Source of the DNA: Chamaecrista fasciculata
Taxonomy: Eukaryota > Streptophyta > Magnoliopsida > Fabales > Fabaceae
Reading direction: 5' to 3'
Assembly (NCBI GenBank): GCA_003254925.1
Contig: QANZ01054875.1
Location: forward strand, 41,291 to 105,290
DNA length: 64,000 bases
Shown here: positions 10,720 through 21,808 of the stretch, piece after piece
Layout: each line of letters starts with the position of its first letter
How positions within the stretch are numbered: position 1 is the stretch's first letter
Notes under the pieces: generated by a model
What the model saw: the letters and a program-made list of their open reading frames with translations, nothing else
Told to the model about the DNA's origin: nothing
The model's database searches: none
Position numbers and translations under genes: made by a program

Positions 10720-12678
10720 TAACGAACAATCTTCAAAAAATGGTTGGAGGTCCATTGACCCAAGCAGAGCAGCACAACTCACGAAACACAACCTTAGCGA
10801 GCCAATCAGCCGCTTTATTAGCAGATCTAGGCATCCAAACCACCTGCATAAAAGAAGACAGAGATCTCACCTCATGAAGTAAACTTGTACAATGCCAATC
10901 CGGAATACCACAATTCCCATTGAACCAGTCAACCAGATTTTTCGCAATCAGATTCAATACACACATCCTGTATATTTAAATCACAAACCATGTGCAACCC
11001 TATCCTCAAGCCAAAACTTTAGCCATACAAACAGTAGAAGCTTTAACAGTGGCAGTAACACATATTCAACAATATCACCCGTATCATTCCTAACAATCAC
11101 CCCAACACCACCAAAATTACAATTCTGATTTAGAGCCCCATCAACATTAACTTTAAACATGCCTTTACAAGGAACCTTCCACCGAGCATCCTGATTACAT
11201 TGAGACCCCCCACTTATCTCCAAAGCCTCATCATAGGACCAACCATTAGCAGACCAAAATTCAGATAATGAAGACATAGTTCTATTCCCTACAAGAATAG
11301 GATCAGGATTAATCTTGTAAAAAACATAGCGACTTCTAATCTTCCAAATTTCCCAGCACATAATAGACACCAAAGCCACAACAAAATCACTATTGTCATA
11401 GCAAAGAAAAACCTCACTAAACCAAGCTTCAATTCTACTAATAGATCTAAAATCATATCTCAACCCCAAAGGGCAACATAACCAAGCTTCTCTAGCCCAA
11501 ACACAATGAAAGATTAAATGATCAAGAGTTTCTGCATTTTCAGAACAACACACACACACACAGAGGATTAGAAACACATTTCCGCTTCCCTAGATTTTCC
11601 TTAGTAGCAAGAGAATTCGAACACAATCTTCACATTAAATGTTTCACCTTTGGAAGGACTTTTAGCTTCCAAATTTTTCCCCACAAATCCTGGGAAACAA
11701 TAAAGGAAGAACCAGCCACATCCCTACTTTCAGCTACTGTCAGACCCTTCATAATTCTATAACCAGCCTTTACAGAATAGTCCTCATTATTATTCCCAAT
11801 CCAAACTAACTTATCAACACACCCAACCCCAGGTATAGGAATTTATTTTATAGCATGCACTTCAGCCAGAGCCAACCACCCCTCTAACTCCTCAAGATCC
11901 CAGCACCCATTTACAACAAGTTCATCAACACACATGTCTTCCATCTCTTCACTGGGCGAATCCGATAACAGACCATAGCCAAGTAAACTTGGGACCTAGC
12001 TATCTTTCCAAACTCTAATATTAGTATCATTACCCACCACCCAACAAAGATTCTTCTTCAACAGACTCCTACCTTCCAAAAGGCTAGACCAAGCCTAAGA
12101 AGCCCTACACCCCTTTTTAGCCTCCAAAAAATTAGAATGCAGAAAGTAAACACCCTTGAGAATTCTAGCCCACAAATCCCCAGGATTTTGAATCAATCTC
12201 CGACACTGTTTAGCAATAAAAGCAACGTTGAATGCCATAAAATCTCTAAAACCCATACCACCCTCTTTTTTAGATCTAGTCATCTTACTCCAAGACTGCC
12301 AATGAATCCTACCCTCATCTTTCTTTTGACCCCACCTAATTTAGAGATCAAGCTATCCAGCTCTTGACAAGCTTTTTTTGGAAAGAGAAAACAAGACATA
12401 GAAAAAGTAGGAATGACACTTGCCACCACTTTAATTAAAACTTCCCTACTGGCTTGGGAAAGCAAACCCATCTTCCAACCTTGAATTTTAGCTCCAATTC
12501 TATCTTTTACAAAAGCAAGAGCTTCAACTTTAGATCTTCTCCAAAGAACCGGCAAACCAAGATATTTCCTAGAAGAATCGGCCACAACAATCCCCAAGAC
12601 ATCACAAATATCTCTAATAGATTGATGAAGAAGAAGAGAGAGATAGAGACGAAGAAAATGATAGAGCGATTTTAACAT
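10720..12678 (-). mobile_element. 5'-truncated, frame-broken L1-type LINE (RT thumb to RNase H)
   Basis: Minus-strand fragments appear in element order. 12678-12280 has the end of the reverse transcriptase (SREVLIKVVASVIPTFSMSC). 12283-12095 has the usual following block (GGMGFRDFMAFNVAFIAKQ). 11577-10981 has the zinc-binding RT-associated segment (LDHLIFHCVWAREAW) and the start of an RNase H domain (KVNVDGALNQ). 10966-10733 has the RNase H end (ANKAADWLAK). Frameshifts and stops separate the pieces and the palm of the RT is missing, so the copy is dead. This order is that of plant LINEs with a C-terminal RNase H. Confidence 0.88.
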
Positions 12679-12925
12679 GGTCCTTTGTCAAATTCACAAT
12701 GTTAATATTTGTTGCAATATGGTCCCATTTCAATTCACTTTGCCACATCAATATCTCAGTCATTATGCCACATCAGCATTAACAGAAAAAATTGGACGGA
12801 AATATTGATAGGACTAACGGTGGGAACTTTTTCAAACTTATGGGACCAAATCTGAGACGAAAAAAGTTATAGGACTGATTTGGGAACTGGAGCAAAGTTA
12901 TAGGACCAAATTTTCACTTTAGCTT
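12679..12925. repeat. TIR-type repeat abutting the LINE remnant
   Basis: The right end (atgggaccaaatctgag, ataggaccaaattttcac) is partly mirrored at the left (atggtcctttgtcaaattc, atatggtcccatttcaa). The LINE relic ends exactly where this begins, near 12678. Confidence 0.4.
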
Positions 12926-12929
12926 TATT

Positions 12930-14175
12930 ATTATTATTTTGCATTTTTAGTTCCACATATTTGAAAACAATTCCAATATTAGTCTCACTTCGAATTTCGT
13001 CCATCTCTCTCTGTTATGTATAATGTGGACGGTTGGCTTGGAGGATAGAAGGTGTATTAGTGTCAAATAGAAGAGATGGACTAGAAAAAAAAATAAAAAT
13101 GACTAATTTGCAAAAAAAAAAAAGGATCGATTTGTAAATATACGTATCATCTTCTCCAACTTTCAAATTTGTCCATTATTGAGAGAACAATCTTCCTCGA
13201 CCTTCAAATCATTCTCTTTCCTACATGAAAAATTGATGTCGCTTGGAATAAAAAAAGTTCATTTTGAATAGAAAACCCAAAGATATCATATATATATTCC
13301 AAATTGAATATTGTTGGATGGATATTGATGTATGTTGACAGGTTATAGACTTATTTCTTCATGAATGATGAGTGTGTTATGTTATTAGAGGGTTCATACA
13401 TTGCAACTCGTAAAAAAAATTGTAATTTTTGTCTCATATATTTAAAATAATTGTCAAATTTGGTCTCATATCTTCTAAAAGTGTTATAGATTCGGTCCCA
13501 CGTCTTTAAAATAATTGTTAAAATTGGTCCTTTATCTCTTGTTAAGGCTGATTAAATTTGTCCTACTTGTTTTATTTCGCTTTTTTGAAAGTTTGAGAAG
13601 TTAGAGAAGATAGAGAAGAGAAGAGGGACAACAACATCAAACTAAGCCCTACCCTGGAGAAGTTGAAAATTGGATCGATTTGAATGTTGGAGAAGAAAAG
13701 AGGGACAACAACATCAAACTAAGCCCTAGCTTCGAGAAGTTGAAAGCTAGACCAATTTGAATGTTGGAGAAGAAAAGAGGGACAACAACGTCGAACCAAC
13801 TCAAAGATATGGGGGTTGAATCATAAACGATGGTGGATCGATGGTAAAAATGGTGGTGGCAGAGACTAAGATGACTCTGAGGGTTGGGAGGAAGATGAAG
13901 ATGATAGATATATTTGCAAATTAGTCATTTCCTTGCAAATAAGTCCCTTTTATTTTTTTTAGCCCATCTATCCTATTTGCCAGCCAACAAACCTTCTCTC
14001 CTCCAAGTCAGTAGTCGTCCACGTCACACTTAATGGAGGGACGAGGGAGATGGACAAACTTCGGGTGAGACTAATGATAAAACATTTTGCAAAAATGTGA
14101 GACTAAAAATACAACAAAATAAGAAAATAGTCTAATTTGCAATTGGACCAAAAAATAAGAGACCAAAATTATACT
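12930..14175. mobile_element. Mutator-type TIR element with an internal 77-bp tandem repeat
   Basis: The left arm (about 12940-13160, words gcatttttagttccacat and attagtctcacttcgaa) is inverted at the right (about 13890-14150, gtgagactaaaaatac, gggtgagactaatg). The arms are diverged, so the insertion is old. The centre holds a 77-bp tandem repeat and further ggtctcatatc words near 13430-13560, possibly an inner element. Confidence 0.55.
13610..13800. repeat. 77-bp tandem repeat, about 2.4 copies
   Basis: The word agggacaacaac recurs at 13624, 13701 and 13778, a spacing of exactly 77. Most of the unit is conserved between copies, with a few substitutions. Confidence 0.85.
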
Positions 14176-14254
14176 TTGGCTTTTATGTTTTAATCCTAAA
14201 TTTTATATTTTAATAGTTTTGGTTTTTTAAATGCAAAATTCAAAAACTAGGCAA

Positions 14255-14608
14255 AAGGGGGATTGTTTAGAGCGGACTCAATGGACAATGGGGGTGGAAT
14301 ATTTGTTGGATGATTAGGACACCCTATCTTTAGAGATAAAGGGGAGTGCGAACTTTTTGTACGTCGTATGCCTATTTGTTTTGAAACATTTTTGGTTGTT
14401 TTGGTAGACGGAGACGGAATTGTTAGAGCTGATGTTCTTTTTCGAAGGGCGGAATTGAAGTATAATGTCGAACAAGTAGGTGTAACAGTTGAGTTCTATG
14501 GTGGTGAACTCAATGGAGTCAGTTATAGTGATCCTGCTACTATGAAAAAATATGCCAGACATGCTCAATTGGGTGAAATTTTTAAATTAGATGGTGCTAC
14601 TCTATATT
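14255..14608 (+). pseudogene. psbB: Nuclear insertion of plastid psbB (CP47) fragment
   Basis: The + strand reads an internal part of photosystem II CP47: [73 protein letters not shown]. It starts abruptly at about 14255 and loses CP47 similarity near 14600, soon followed by a stop. An in-frame TGA sits at about 14310 where CP47 has Trp. Compared with the conserved protein, most changes are explained by C-to-T or G-to-A (Trp to stop, Pro to Leu, Val to Met, Glu to Lys, Arg to His, Thr to Ile), as expected from methyl-cytosine deamination after transfer to the nucleus. It is about 120 codons of a protein of about 508, so non-functional. Whether 14610-14745 is another plastid piece I could not tell. 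Confidence 0.9.
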
Positions 14609-14609
14609 T

Positions 14610-15289
14610 TCTTGAAAAATGAAAAAGACAGTCAACCTATCGGAACTCTTCATGATATTACAAAAAGGACGGGTGTTTTTATGAAATTTTATTCTAATCA
14701 AAATTCAATTAATGAAATAAATGGAAAAAAGAGGGTGTGGATGACTTGTATATAGATTTCTAAAACCCTTTTCTCTCTTATCCTCCTCTCCCGCCCTCTT
14801 GTTCTATTCATACCTAATTTTTCTAATTTTTTATTGTTTCCATAAAATGGTTATTTTTACAAAAAAATCCATTTTTATTGATATAAATAATCTAATAAAT
14901 TGTATATTTCAATTTTTTAGAGTTTTCAGCTAAATATTTTTTAGAGATCAAATTATTAATTTATTTGAAAAAAATCTAACTTTTACTTACAAACGTCTAT
15001 ATATTTACAAAATTTTAAAAAAGAAAATTCATTTTTTTTTTTTCTGAAAAAAATACATATCATAAATCATAATCCTATCACATGCCAATCTTGTACACGT
15101 TTACATACAACGCAAAAAAGCGCTGCCTCTTGTATTTCCCTTTTCGAGCCACACGTACCAAATAAATATCGAAATCCCAAACCTTTCTTTCATTTCTTTC
15201 TTCTCCTTCCATAATTTCTGCCAAATACACTTGCAAGCAAACACTGTTCACAGTTCTCGCCATCACCAAGCAAACGATTCTTTTTCCTG
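14610..15289. other. Intergenic sequence between the psbB insertion and the zinc-knuckle gene
   Basis: AT-rich with long A/T runs. The final 200 bases upstream of 15290 are less AT-biased and probably hold the promoter and leader of the next gene; no clear TATA box was found. Confidence 0.4.
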
Positions 15290-18200
15290 ATGATTTCCCA
15301 TGAAATTCAGTCCTTGTTTACTTCATTTCGTGTTCTAAGGTCCTCTCCATGGCCACCCACCACCACCACCACGCGCTTCTTGATTTTTCTTCCTTCCAAT
15401 AATAGGAAGATGAGCTTCTTCTACCCAAGCATCGCTTGTTCGTCGGTTAGCGACGAATCTTTTCCGTTGCCTAAACCCACCCAGGTACTCTCATTTTCTG
15501 CTCTTCCAACCTTAAACAAGCTCAAATCAGAATTTAAGGGTTTCCTCTGGTTTTTATATATTTTTTTTCTCTTGATTTGGTATTTTGTAACAGTTGGGAT
15601 ATACTCCTCCGGAAGAGCTCTTCGGTCTGGAGGTGGAACTCAAGCCTAGGTCTGAAATTTTTTTTCCTCCTTCTTCAATGTAAAAGGGGAATAAAATGTT
15701 AAGCAAAAACATTAATTTCGTCCCCAAACTTTACATCAAGGGTCAATTTCATCCCCAATCTTTTTGTATAGTCAATTTCGTCCCTAATGTTTAACATTTT
15801 TTGTCAATTTTATCTCTTGCTTTTATTTTAGCCAAATATTAACAACAAAATTTACGTCAATGATATGTAATGTAAAATTGATAGAAAATAATGTAAAATT
15901 GATAGGAAAAGAAATTTAAATCCTAACTGAGATATTGAAAAACAGAGGTAGTCTGTCGTTAATTTATTGAAAAAAGTTAGTCAAATGACAAAATTGACTA
16001 AAATATAAAATATTAGGGAGGAAATTGACGGTTGATGTAAAGTTTGGGGACAAAATTAGTACTTTTGCCGAAAAAAAATGTTGCATGTAAGATTGCCAGA
16101 AATCCATTAGTAGTTTCAAATGACTGTAAATTTTCTGTGTATGCATGTCTGAGTTTTGTTCTTGACTGAAGTTACGCTTTTTGACTTTTGAGGAGCTTCT
16201 TCATGTGTTTAGGTTTGGGGGTAGGGATTGGTAGGGTATGGGTATGATACTGCGGTTTGAGTATGGTTCTATGGCCCTCGAAATTCAGACTTGAGCAAAT
16301 ATCAAAATCAATCATTGTCTCTAGAGTATGTGGATAGTTGAATACCTATATCCAGAGAAATTTTGTTGTTGTTCTGCAGCATTGATGTTTGTTAAGGTAA
16401 GCCAATCTACTTTGTTACATTTTAAAAAGGGAGAAACTAGTTTAAAATTTTGAGGTTGTGGCTTTGAATTTTGATATAATGGGAAAACTAGCTTAAGCAG
16501 AAGGGCATTAGGGTTTGTTCCAGCATTTGGTTATGCTGGTCCACCAGGTAAAACTTTTTAAATTGTCAGCTTTGACAACTACATATGGTTAACTATACTG
16601 TGTCTTTAGGTACATTCTACAATAATGTTCACTTTGCTTCAATTGCTTAATGTGACATGTTAGAATTTGGAAGTTGGTAAAATTTCATCCATTTCAGATA
16701 TTTCTTGAAGTGGTGGGTCTATTTGGAAGAAATAATGGATTTCAGCATTGTTAAATTTTCCATTTCAGGAAAGGTGGTTCTCAAACATCAGAGCAAAGGT
16801 CATGGATTGGTCCAACTGGACAGTATATCAGAGAATTGCCTTGTCCGAGCTGCCGGGGAAGGGGTTATACTCCTTGTACAGATTGTGGAATTGAAAGATC
16901 AAGATCAGACTGTCCAAAGTGTAATGGAAAGGTATATGATTACTCATATGTTGCTAAAAATAAAAATGGGTACAATATGCAAACATGGTTTTAGGAGTTT
17001 ATGAATGTTATAAGATGATGGTAATCTTTGTTATGGGTACGCAAATTGCCCCTGAAAATCTTGGATCATCATATATACATATAAATTTTCTGTTTGCAAA
17101 TATCCCATCGATTTTCGAATGCTCAGAATTAAGTCAGATGATTTGAATCAAATCAAACTGTCTGGCTTAAATTCCCTTGAGGTACAGGTTTGAGCGCATT
17201 ACTTTTTACTTATTTCTTTTTAATGTTTAAGAGAGAGACTTTTAGACTCTGAAGTCCCAGGCTACTTTTCGATTGAGGAGAATAAAGGAGAAGAGATGGG
17301 GAGGGAAGGCTTAAGAAAGTTGCAGGTCATAGTGTAAACTAAATGCAATTAAAAGAACTTACAGACGTAATTTATTCTAAATACTTTCTATGGGTTATAT
17401 TACTTACCACTCCAGTAATAATATTTGTAACCTTGTAGTTCATATCATGTCAAAAATTGTGGGTAAGACTTCACCTTCTGAGCTTGTTTCTACTTTCTAG
17501 ATAAAATTTTCCATGGGGTTATTGCTTACTGTCTTTTTGATATATATAGCAATTATAAAGACATAACACAGTGGAACTACATATCAATACATGACATTTA
17601 TTATGGTTTCCCTTCTTTTCTTTGACCTTTCTGCCAACAGGGTATAGTTACTTGCCACCAGTGCTCGGGAGATCGTGTTACTTGGGAAGAATCAATTGAT
17701 GAACAGCCATGGGAAAGAGCTCGTTCTATGTAACTTGATAGCAGATATCTGTCTTTTCTTTTTATATTTTTCTTCCATTATATATGTTTAACAATATTTT
17801 TGTTCCTTTTAGCTTAGTCTCGACCACAAGTAACCGGGAGAATCATTTACAAACACCTTTTAACTGTAGTTATTTCTTCTTCTTCCCTCTTTCTCTCTCT
17901 CTCTCTCTGTCTTTAAATTGAAGATTTTCTTAAAATAGTGACCTGCTTACATGCTTCATCTCATGTATATGTTTTTTTATAAGATATTAGTTTAGCTTTT
18001 GATTGTAAGACATCATTATGTTTAGTGGTTGAGATTAAAGCACCAGTTCATTAGTTTCAGTCTTTCAGAAATGTCCTTAGTTTTGTAGTGTGATAACCTT
18101 GAAGTTTATTTTGATGAGAATGGTGTTATATTTTATCAATGTACTTAAAACTGTTTTCATGGGGTTGCCTGTCCTTTTTCCAGTTCCCCTCTGAAAGTTC

Positions 18201-20499
18201 AAGAAGATGACGAAGTTGACAATTTAGACATAAAGCTGGGTGTGAAGAAAAGATCAAAGCGTGTTTACCAGTCACCACCTCCTGAAGTTGGACTTAAGAT
18301 TAGTCGCTCATTAAAAGTTAGTTGGCTGCTTAGCCTTACCTGGTTATGCTTATATCAATTCCAAGTTATGTAAAAGTTGATGAGGACATCAATTTAATTA
18401 TCTTGGTTTAGTTGGATGACTGCAGAGTCTCAATGCCAAAACTGGTCTGTTTAGTAAGAGGATGAAGATTATCCACCGTGATCCCAGGCTTCATGCACAG
18501 AGAGTAGCTGCAATTAAGGTTTGAAATGCTAATAAGATACATCTATTTCTCTCATCATCATAAAATGATAGGCTTTTGTATCTATTGTTGCTGCATTTTG
18601 TTAAGTTAATATGCATATAATGTATTGACATTCAGGACTATGATGTTTTGGAATCTGCAATTAAGGCTTGAAATGCTAATCAGATACATTTGTTTATCTA
18701 ATTGTCATCGTAATGGCTTTGGTAGTGTTGTTGCTTCATTTTGTATGTCAGTCTGAAATATTTCAGGTTCCGCAACATAAAATACCTTTAATTAGAGTAA
18801 AATTTCAATTGCTTTAAGAATACATGAAGCTACTTTTAACTAAGCTAGGGTAATGCAAATTTTCTTGAATTCGAGTCACTGTTATAATTTTGGCATTGCT
18901 AAGGTTTCTGTGTAATAATGGATTCTATGTTTTTGGTTATGGGTGCAGAAATCCAAGGGAACTGTTGCAGCAAGAAAGCATACCTCTGAAACTATGAAAG
19001 CTTTCTTTAGTGATCCGGTAAACCGCGAGAAAAGGAGCATTGCCATGAAAGGTCAGTTTACTACCATACCTGTCAATCTCCTATTTCATTAGTAGAAACA
19101 TGGATGGACACACCAATACGCGTACTGTGGCATGATAAAATTTGAAATGTTTAAGTATGATCTAAAGAGTTAAAAAAATGTAGGACGGCCGAAGTTCAAA
19201 TAGTTAGAAGGATTTATTGGTATACTTGGTGATGAACCCAGATTTTACCTCTGAGAGTAACCATCTTACACAAATGTTACATGGCGGGTTGTCACTGTAG
19301 AGCACCTTCGAAAGTTAGGTCAGTAGTGATTATCGAGGATTAAAGAGTGATCGTGGTGATGAATTGAGGATGTACCATTTTAGGGTTTGGGGGCCCTTGT
19401 ATTATGTGAGACGGGCATGAATTCTTGAGTTAATGTTCCTAATATGTAGGGATATTAGAGGGATATTAGATATAAGGAAAAAGTACTATTGGTACCCTCA
19501 AAGTATGCAGTTATTTTCAGTTGTACCCCTAAAGTTTCTTTTGGGTCAATTATACCCCGAAGTATGTGGTCAGTTCAGTTATACTTTTAAAGTTTTTTTT
19601 AGTCAATTATATTCCCAATGTTTCACATTTGAGTCAATTGTACCCCCAAATACTCCCCAATTTCGGAGTACAATTGACACATAAAAGAAAAGATTGGAGG
19701 TATAATTGACCCAAAAAAACTTTGAGAGTATAACTAAAAATGACCCCATACTTTGGGAGTACAATTGACCAAAAAAAAAATTAGGAGATACAACTGAAAA
19801 TGACCGCATACTTTGGGGGTACCAAGAGTACTTTTGCCATGGTATAATTCACGCGTGTTCCAGGGGCACCCTTCTAGATTCTGTGGTGGATATTGTTTCG
19901 CTAATCCTGGCTTTGGGTCTTTAGTGGATGTATGTGAGGCTTTTAACACTATCTAGACCTGGATGACTGGGAGTTTAATGATTTATCACTTAGAATATGA
20001 AATCAAGTATTTCATTTTCATTTTCTCTAATTCAGGAGTGAATTTTTTCTGCCAAAACTGTGGGCGCGAAGGGCATAGAAGACACTACTGTCCAGAACTG
20101 AAAGATAGTTTGGTGAGCAGGCAATTCACATGTCGACTATGTGGGGAAAAAGGACATAACAGAAGAACATGCAGCAAGTTAAGGACAAGCCATCGTAATG
20201 GGAGGCTTATAAAACACCACCGCTGTAAAATATGTCGTCAGTATGGCCATAATCGTAGGACGTGCCCTCAAGTTGTGACTATCAACAAAACAAAGGACTC
20301 GGCTTCTCGACTTGTAAAACACTATCTCTGTAAAATATGTCGTCAGTATGGCCATAATCGTAGGGCATGCCCTCAAGTTGTGACTATCAACAAAAGAAAG
20401 GACTTGGCTTCTCGAAGACCATACACATGTCGGTTTTGCCACAAGAAAGGGCACAATGTTAGGACTTGTCCTAGAAGGAGAGTTACTGCTGAGGATTAA
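15290..20499 (+). CDS. DnaJ-type zinc finger / NUMOD3-like / five-CCHC-knuckle protein
   Basis: Eight exons, 15290-15484, 15594-15649, 16769-16931, 17641-17729, 18184-18316, 18426-18518, 18949-19051 and 20036-20499, join in frame to 431 aa ending at TAA. The first in-frame ATG gives a Ser/Thr/Arg-rich N-terminus that could be an organelle transit peptide; a second Met follows at residue 41. Residues about 108-149 hold four C-x2-C pairs in the DnaJ cysteine-rich pattern (CPSCRGRG, CTDC, CPKCNGKG, CHQC). Residues about 213-277 are basic NUMOD3-like motifs (LNAKTGLFSKRMKI; KHTSETMKAFFSD). Residues 283-425 contain five C-x2-C-x4-H-x4-C knuckles. DnaJ cysteine-rich domains bind unfolded or redox client proteins, while knuckles and NUMOD3 bind nucleic acid, so a role in organelle or nuclear RNA handling is possible but inferred. 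Intron 2 and intron 7 each carry a TIR element. Confidence 0.85.
15702..16069. mobile_element. Non-autonomous TIR element in intron 2 of the zinc-knuckle gene
   Basis: Left end agcaaaaacattaatttcgt and right end (inverse ggcaaaagtactaattttgt) are inverted, continuing through tccccaaactttacatca on both arms for about 100 bp. The same family occurs at 60108-60481. Confidence 0.65.
16501..16547 (+). other. Possible 47-nt cassette exon in intron 2 of the zinc-knuckle gene
   Basis: The segment is bordered by AG and GT and, entered in the phase left by exon 2, reads RALGFVPAFGYAGPP without a stop. To stay in frame the next exon would have to start at 16774 (after GGAAAG) instead of 16769. This is speculative; the direct exon 2 to exon 3 join already works. 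Confidence 0.2.
19476..19838. mobile_element. Non-autonomous TIR element in intron 7 of the zinc-knuckle gene
   Basis: Left end ggaaaaagtactattggtac and right end (inverse ggcaaaagtactcttggtac) begin arms of well over 100 bp with repeated caattgtacccc-type words. The flanking 9-mers match only in part (both end in TATAA). It shares its termini with the larger element at 38892-39657. Confidence 0.65.
20206..20416 (+). repeat. In-frame tandem duplication of one zinc-knuckle unit
   Basis: Two head-to-tail copies of a unit of about 105 bp, both encoding CKICRQYGHNRR plus PQVVTINK, differ at only a handful of bases. They are knuckles three and four of the protein. Confidence 0.85.
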
Positions 20500-21560
20500 T
20501 ACTTTTTTTCACTTGTGAAGAGGACATGCACCCCTATAGTAGTTCTATTGTTGAATACTTTGCATTGTAAAACACAGAGGAAGTTGGATTTTGTGATTTT
20601 TTTTCCCTCAACGAAGGCTTCATTAGAAAAATTGGAACATGCATTTAAAATGTAAGAATATGTTTAAGACATTAAAGGATAAACCTCTGTTTAATCATCT
20701 CGGATCAAACATTATTGTTCTGTTAAAGTTTTTAAGTGGTCAAAACTTCATTTTCATCCTCGAATTACAAAATAAATTTCATTTGAGTCTTAAAATTAAT
20801 TTTTTATTCTGTTTTGGTATTCAAACTCATATTTGTTTCGTTTTGGTCTTTAAAATATAATCTCGTTTGATTTTTATCGTTATTTATAACTTAAATAATT
20901 GAGATAAATTAATTTTTTTCTCATGTATCATAATAAAGAAAAAAAAGGTGAGAAACCCATGAAAAGGAGCAGTTAAAATTTAGAATAATATTTAGATGAA
21001 TGCTCATTGAGACATACAAAAGACATGCAAAATGTACTAGTACTTTACAATGACTTGGATTGAGTTGTTGTTAATTTTGGTAGAAGAGTTGCTGTGTAGT
21101 CGCCTAGTCGGACTGTACTCCTTGTTTTATTACAAAAAACAAAGACATGCAAAATATATTGATACTTCATAATTTTTTTATTTTAATCTAAAAAAAATAA
21201 AATCTATACAATAATTGATGTGTTTGGAAGATTATGGTTGGTTTCTCAAACTATATATTAAGATATGTTTGACAATCAAGAAGTAAAGAGAAGAGAAGAA
21301 ATTGGAGAAGTGAAAATGAAAAAAAGGGTAGACTACTATAACCCTTTCTCCTATTTATATAATTCAAAATACTTTAATTTAAATTATTTAAAATTTATAA
21401 AGAGAGAAAAAAATCAGGAAGAGATTCAATACTTCTTCTCATGCCTTTCCTTATTTTTCCACATATAAAATATTTATTCAAAAATCTTATAAGAATGATA
21501 TATAAAACTTTAGTTAAATGTTATCCTCTATTTTTCCAATATTTGCAAAAATTCAAAATT
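20500..21560. other. Intergenic region between the zinc-knuckle and DUF1664 genes
   Basis: Starts with the 3' UTR of the upstream gene. Around 20725-20880 are one-sided repeat words (catttgagtcttaaaatt, cgttttggtctttaaa), half of a decayed TIR element. The remainder is AT-rich with no gene seen. Confidence 0.4.
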
Positions 21561-21640
21561 GACGTGGGTAAAGCAAAGCGCGCGCGCCTAGATCCAACCT
21601 ATAAAACGACGTCGTTGATATTGACGGTTGATTTTTGAAA
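21561..21640 (+). promoter_or_regulatory. Promoter elements of the DUF1664 gene
   Basis: A TATAAAA box at 21600-21606 lies about 200 bases before the ATG. It overlaps the palindrome ACGACGTCGT (21606-21615), and GACGTGG lies at 21561. ACGT-core motifs of this kind are bZIP-type sites common just upstream of plant start sites. Confidence 0.5.
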
Positions 21641-21808
21641 TAGCGATCCGCATTTTTTAACGAACTACCTTTACCAATTATCATAGCGCACAGGTCGCCG
21701 AAAGATCCACATCACTTTCTGTATTTCCCTTTTCTTCTTCTTTCTTCTTTTTTCTATCTCTCTGCATTTTGAGTTTCTGGATCTCTCCGTCACTATAATC
21801 AACCACAC

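Noticed and set aside
19963..20035. Upstream ATG in frame with the zinc-knuckle exon, suggesting a separate short gene
   Set aside because: A good acceptor at 20035 and the matching phase with the upstream NUMOD3-like exon make this intron sequence.
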